Below are positions 61,229-64,000 of a stretch of DNA of 64,000 bases, piece by piece. The DNA comes from Amycolatopsis keratiniphila subsp. keratiniphila (lineage in GTDB: Bacteria; Actinomycetota; Actinomycetes; Mycobacteriales; Pseudonocardiaceae): NCBI RefSeq assembly GCF_001620365.2, contig NZ_LQMT02000007.1, forward strand, positions 305,358 to 369,357. Reading direction: 5' to 3'. Each line of letters starts with the position of its first letter. Position 1 is the stretch's first letter. A program made the translations under genes and the position numbers. Under the pieces are notes generated by a model. The model searched no databases. It was given only the letters and a program-made list of their open reading frames with translations, and had not been told where the DNA came from.

Positions 61229-62278
61229 TCAGAACTCGATGACGGCTTTGCCGCCTGTCTGCCGATCGAAGGCCTCGTAGGCCTTGACCGCGTCGTCGAG
61301 CCGCCAGCGGTCGGTGAAGACACGGTCGACCTCGACGCCGTGCGCCGCGATGAATCGGGCGCAGTCGCCCTGCCCGACCAGGGAGAACGTGTACGAGCCG
61401 AGCACGGTCAGTTGTTTGCGGATCAGATCCGGGCTGACGTCCAGGGTGACGTTCGAGCCCTCGCCGACGAAGGCGACCGTGCCCCACTTCGCCGCAGACT
61501 TCACCGCGGCGGCCCGAGCGGGCGGTGCTCCGGAGCAGTCGAGCGCCTTTGTCACGCCCTTGCCACCGGTGAGTTCCCGGATGGCTTCGACGGGATCCGC
61601 TGCGCTCGAGTCGACGGTGTCCGCGGCCCCGAAGTCCGTCGCCCGTTCGACCCGTGCCCGCTCGATGTCGACCGCGATCACCCGGGCGCCCATCGCGGCG
61701 GCGAGCTGCACCGCCGACTGGCCGACCGGCCCCTGGCCGAACACAGCGATCGAGTCGCCTGCACCGACTCCCAACCGGGTCAGCGCGCCGAAGGCCGTGC
61801 CGGTCCCGCAGGAGATCGCCGCCCCGGCGGCGAAACTCAGTTCGTCCGGCAGCGGGACGAGCGTCCGGGCGGGCACTTTGAGGAAGTCGGCGTGCCCGCC
61901 GTGCGCGGTCGCACCGTAGATGACGTTCCCGCGTTCGCACAGTTGCGGCCAGCCGGTGCGGCACTGGTCGCAGAACCCGCACCCGTCGTAGTGGTGAACC
62001 ATCATCCGGTCCCCCACGCGGACCGCGCGGGGGTCGACGTCCGCGCCCACGGCGGCGACCACGCCGCACGGTTCGTGTCCGCCGATGATGCCGGCGTCGT
62101 CGCCGGTCAGGCCGAACGCGGCGAGCGCCTGCCCGGCCGGCGCCCGGTAGAAGTGCAGGTCGCTGCCGCACATCCCGGATGCCTTGAGTTCCAGCACCAC
62201 TTCGTCGCGGTCCGGAGTGGGGTCGTCGAAATCCTGGATCTCGACGACCCGGTCGCCCTTGAAAACAACTCCACGCAT
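61229..62278 (-). CDS. Zinc-dependent alcohol/polyol dehydrogenase
   Basis: The 349-residue enzyme has catalytic zinc residues in GMCGSDLH and GHEPCG, structural zinc cysteines in CGFCDQCRTGWPQLC and the cofactor motif FGQGPVGQ. The family includes sorbitol, threonine and other secondary alcohol dehydrogenases. Next to a sugar-type ABC ATPase it may oxidise a sugar or polyol derivative. The ATG at 62278 lies 24 bp after the ABC gene stop. Confidence 0.88.
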   Translation of the reverse strand: MRGVVFKGDRVVEIQDFDDPTPDRDEVVLELKASGMCGSDLHFYRAPAGQALAAFGLTGDDAGIIGGHEPCGVVAAVGADVDPRAVRVGDRMMVHHYDGCGFCDQCRTGWPQLCERGNVIYGATAHGGHADFLKVPARTLVPLPDELSFAAGAAISCGTGTAFGALTRLGVGAGDSIAVFGQGPVGQSAVQLAAAMGARVIAVDIERARVERATDFGAADTVDSSAADPVEAIRELTGGKGVTKALDCSGAPPARAAAVKSAAKWGTVAFVGEGSNVTLDVSPDLIRKQLTVLGSYTFSLVGQGDCARFIAAHGVEVDRVFTDRWRLDDAVKAYEAFDRQTGGKAVIEF

Positions 62279-62302
62279 GTCTCGTCCTAGGGGTAGTGAG
62301 GG

Positions 62303-63790
62303 TTAGTGCACGGCGGCGAACATCAGGCTTTCTTCGTCGGCTTCCTCGGGGGAGAATTCGGCGGCGATGCTGCCCGCGCGCGCCACGAGCACGCGGTCGG
62401 ACAGTGCCTGGATCTCCGGGAGGTAGGACGAGATGACCACGACCGCGACGCCGTCGTCGGCGAGCGCGCGGATCATCGCGTGGATCTCGGGAATGGTGCC
62501 GAGATCCACGCCCCGCGTGGGTTCGTCGATGATCGCGACGAGCGGTTTGCGGGTCAGCCCCTTGGCCAGCACGACCTTCTGCTGGTTGCCACCACTCAGT
62601 TCTTCGACGGTCGCCTTGCCGGGTTGCAGGGTGCGCACCTGGAAGCGTTCGACGAACCGTTTCGCGACCGACTTGCGGTCACCGGGACGGTAGAAGAACG
62701 GCAGGCGCAGTGCGCTGCACAGGTGCCCGAGGTAGATGTTGTCCGCGATCGTGAGATGGCTGAAGAACCCCGAAGCCTTGCGGTCTTCGGTGATGTACAC
62801 GATGCCGGCCTTGCGGGCGTGGCGCGGTGTACGGAAGCGGACCGGTTTCCCGTTCAGCCGCACCGTTCCGCCGCGCAGCCGTCGCCGCTTCATCACACCG
62901 CTGATGATCATCGCGGTCTCGCTGCGACCGGCTCCGACCAGCCCGTAGATACCGACGATCTCGCCCGCGTAGGCCGAGAACGCCATGTTGCGCACCACCG
63001 GCAGCAGCGTGACGTCTTCCACTTGCAGCGCCGGAACGGGTTCCGGCGCGCGGCCGGGCAGCACGCGTCCCATCTCGACGGTGCGCCCGACCATCATCTT
63101 GACCACGCGTTCCCGGGTGAATTCAGGGCGCGCCAGGGTTCCCTGTACGACGCCGTCCCGCAGCACCGTGATGCGGTCCGCCTGCTCGAACGCCTCGTCG
63201 AGCATGTGCGTGATGAAGATGACGCCGATCCCGCGGCGTTTGAGCCGCTGCATCGAGAGGAACAACTGGAGCCGTTCCTCGGGCGTGACCGAGGACGTCG
63301 GCTCGTCGAGGATGACGAGTTTCGCGTTCCGGTGGACCGCCCGCGCGATCTCGACCATCTGCTTCTGCCCGATGCCGAGTGCCCCGGCGGGGACGTCGGG
63401 CCGGATGTGAAAGTTGTGCGACTCCAGCAGTTCGCGGGCGACGACGTTGAGGCGCCCGAGGTTGTTAAACACCTTCTCGTCGCCCATGAACAGGTTCTGC
63501 GCCACCGTCATCGACTCGACGAGCGAGCCCTCTTGGTAGACCATGGCCACTCCGGCCTCGACCGAGTCGCGCGGCGTCGTGAAGGACCGCTTGCTCCCCT
63601 CGATCTCCAGCGTGCCGGAGTCGTGCGCGACCGCGCCCGAGATGATCTTGACCATCGTGGACTTACCGGCGCCGTTCTCCCCCAGCAGCGCGTGGATCTC
63701 CCCAGGCTGTACGTCGAAGTCGACGCCGTCGAGGGCATAGGTTCCGCCATAACGCTTGCTGACGTCGGTCAGCCTGATCACCGGTGTCAC
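62303..63790 (-). CDS. Sugar-type ABC importer ATP-binding protein (RbsA/MglA-like)
   Basis: The 495-residue protein has two fused nucleotide-binding domains. The first has Walker A GENGAGKSTMVK at about 38-49 and LVILDEPTSSV. The second has the degenerate LVGAGRSETA loop and LSGGNQQKVVLAKGL. This is the arrangement of ribose/galactose importer ATPases. No permease or binding protein lies inside the window, so they may be upstream of 64000. GGAGG precedes GTG 63790, which overlaps the previous stop by four bases. Confidence 0.9.
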   Translation of the reverse strand: MTPVIRLTDVSKRYGGTYALDGVDFDVQPGEIHALLGENGAGKSTMVKIISGAVAHDSGTLEIEGSKRSFTTPRDSVEAGVAMVYQEGSLVESMTVAQNLFMGDEKVFNNLGRLNVVARELLESHNFHIRPDVPAGALGIGQKQMVEIARAVHRNAKLVILDEPTSSVTPEERLQLFLSMQRLKRRGIGVIFITHMLDEAFEQADRITVLRDGVVQGTLARPEFTRERVVKMMVGRTVEMGRVLPGRAPEPVPALQVEDVTLLPVVRNMAFSAYAGEIVGIYGLVGAGRSETAMIISGVMKRRRLRGGTVRLNGKPVRFRTPRHARKAGIVYITEDRKASGFFSHLTIADNIYLGHLCSALRLPFFYRPGDRKSVAKRFVERFQVRTLQPGKATVEELSGGNQQKVVLAKGLTRKPLVAIIDEPTRGVDLGTIPEIHAMIRALADDGVAVVVISSYLPEIQALSDRVLVARAGSIAAEFSPEEADEESLMFAAVH

Positions 63791-64000
63791 GATCGCACCT
63801 CCAGGAGATTCCCGTAGCCGCGCGCCGCCGCGAGCACGCGGCCGTCGCGCACGGCCACGCCGGTGACGCCGTGTCGAGCGCTGTCGACACGGGCGTGCGC
63901 GCTTTCGGCCACCCGGCCCGCGTCGTCCACCCGGAACACGAGCCCGCAGGAGCGAGCGGGCGCCCAGCTCTTCACCACGCCGAGTACGCGCAGCTGCCCC
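63787..64000 (-). CDS. C-terminal part of a probable SMP-30/gluconolactonase-like protein (cut by window edge)
   Basis: About 70 residues are visible: RVLGVVKSWAPARSCGLVF, then HGVTGVAVRDGRVLAAARGYG and GNLLEVRS. The pattern of a last propeller blade suits SMP-30/strictosidine synthase-like proteins, but this is a weak call. Its stop overlaps the ABC ATPase start (GTGA), so it belongs to the same operon. A lactonase would fit sugar catabolism. Confidence 0.5.
   Translation of the reverse strand, partial: GQLRVLGVVKSWAPARSCGLVFRVDDAGRVAESAHARVDSARHGVTGVAVRDGRVLAAARGYGNLLEVRS

Noticed and set aside
1..64000. CRISPR arrays, tRNA, rRNA and riboswitches
   Set aside because: No regularly spaced repeats, cloverleaf-like sequences or known riboswitch cores were noticed by eye. 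A covariance-model search would be needed to exclude small RNAs.

Overview
The window is high-GC actinobacterial DNA (about 70% G+C outside one insert), with GTG starts, many 4-bp ATGA/GTGA gene overlaps, a DevR/DevS (DosR/DosS) pair and a hairpin repeat of the GTTGCGAAAG...CTTTCGCAAC type. I associate these with Pseudonocardiaceae, most probably Amycolatopsis. That placement is inference. No rRNA, tRNA or CRISPR array was seen.

Region 1 (1-26.7 kb) looks like a dormancy/hypoxia island. It holds a DevS-like histidine kinase whose first GAF domain keeps the haem-ligand histidine and distal tyrosine spacing, and a close DevR-like regulator. Around them are families known from the mycobacterial DosR regulon: a long ribosome hibernation factor (RafH-like), two Acg-type nitroreductases, a PNPOx-like protein, a DUF1918 protein, two CBS-CBS-BON proteins and a decayed two-domain universal stress protein. 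Set among them are a full arginine deiminase route (antiporter, arcA, arcB, arcC), a PEP synthase, a zinc alcohol dehydrogenase and two ABC-2 exporters, one behind hpf and one behind ppsA. Together this suggests ATP from arginine, carbon rerouting through PEP and ribosome storage under low oxygen. Several intergenic palindromes resemble DosR boxes.

Region 2 (26.8-28 kb) is a single-ORF insertion sequence with a probable 3-bp target duplication, sitting against the promoter of a metabolite:H+ symporter.

Region 3 (28-38 kb) is a catabolic locus: symporter, then on the minus strand a hydantoinase A/B-type ATP-dependent carboxylase pair, a small zinc-ribbon protein, an acyl-CoA ligase, a tandem alpha/beta-barrel protein and an SDR, with a GAF-LuxR regulator upstream. 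The gene set resembles a ketone carboxylation pathway of the acetophenone carboxylase kind.

Region 4 (38-49.7 kb) is the most striking part. It is a four-gene operon joined by 4-bp overlaps: MFS exporter, fatty acyl-AMP ligase, a 2048-residue PKS (ACP-KS-AT-DH-KR-ACP-degenerate ACP-TE) and a secreted antigen-85-like acyltransferase. It mirrors the FadD32-Pks13-Ag85 logic of mycolate synthesis but with an added reductive segment whose KR has lost its catalytic Tyr. A secreted beta-propeller/PKD protein is divergent from it.

Region 5 (49.9-57 kb) has a Fis-type regulator and genes for a CoA-dependent catabolic route (SDR, SnoaL, CaiB/BaiF, ALDH, MmgE/PrpD). A palindrome TGTCCA-N6-TGGACA occurs upstream of both the PKS operon and the SnoaL-SDR pair.

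Region 6 (57-59.8 kb) is a lower-GC insert with an orphan secreted protein, a small membrane protein and a wrecked NlpC/P60 hydrolase, probably the residue of a mobile element. Region 7 (59.8-64 kb) is another minus-strand catabolic operon: ALDH, zinc dehydrogenase, sugar-type ABC ATPase and the end of a probable SMP-30-like gene cut by the window edge.
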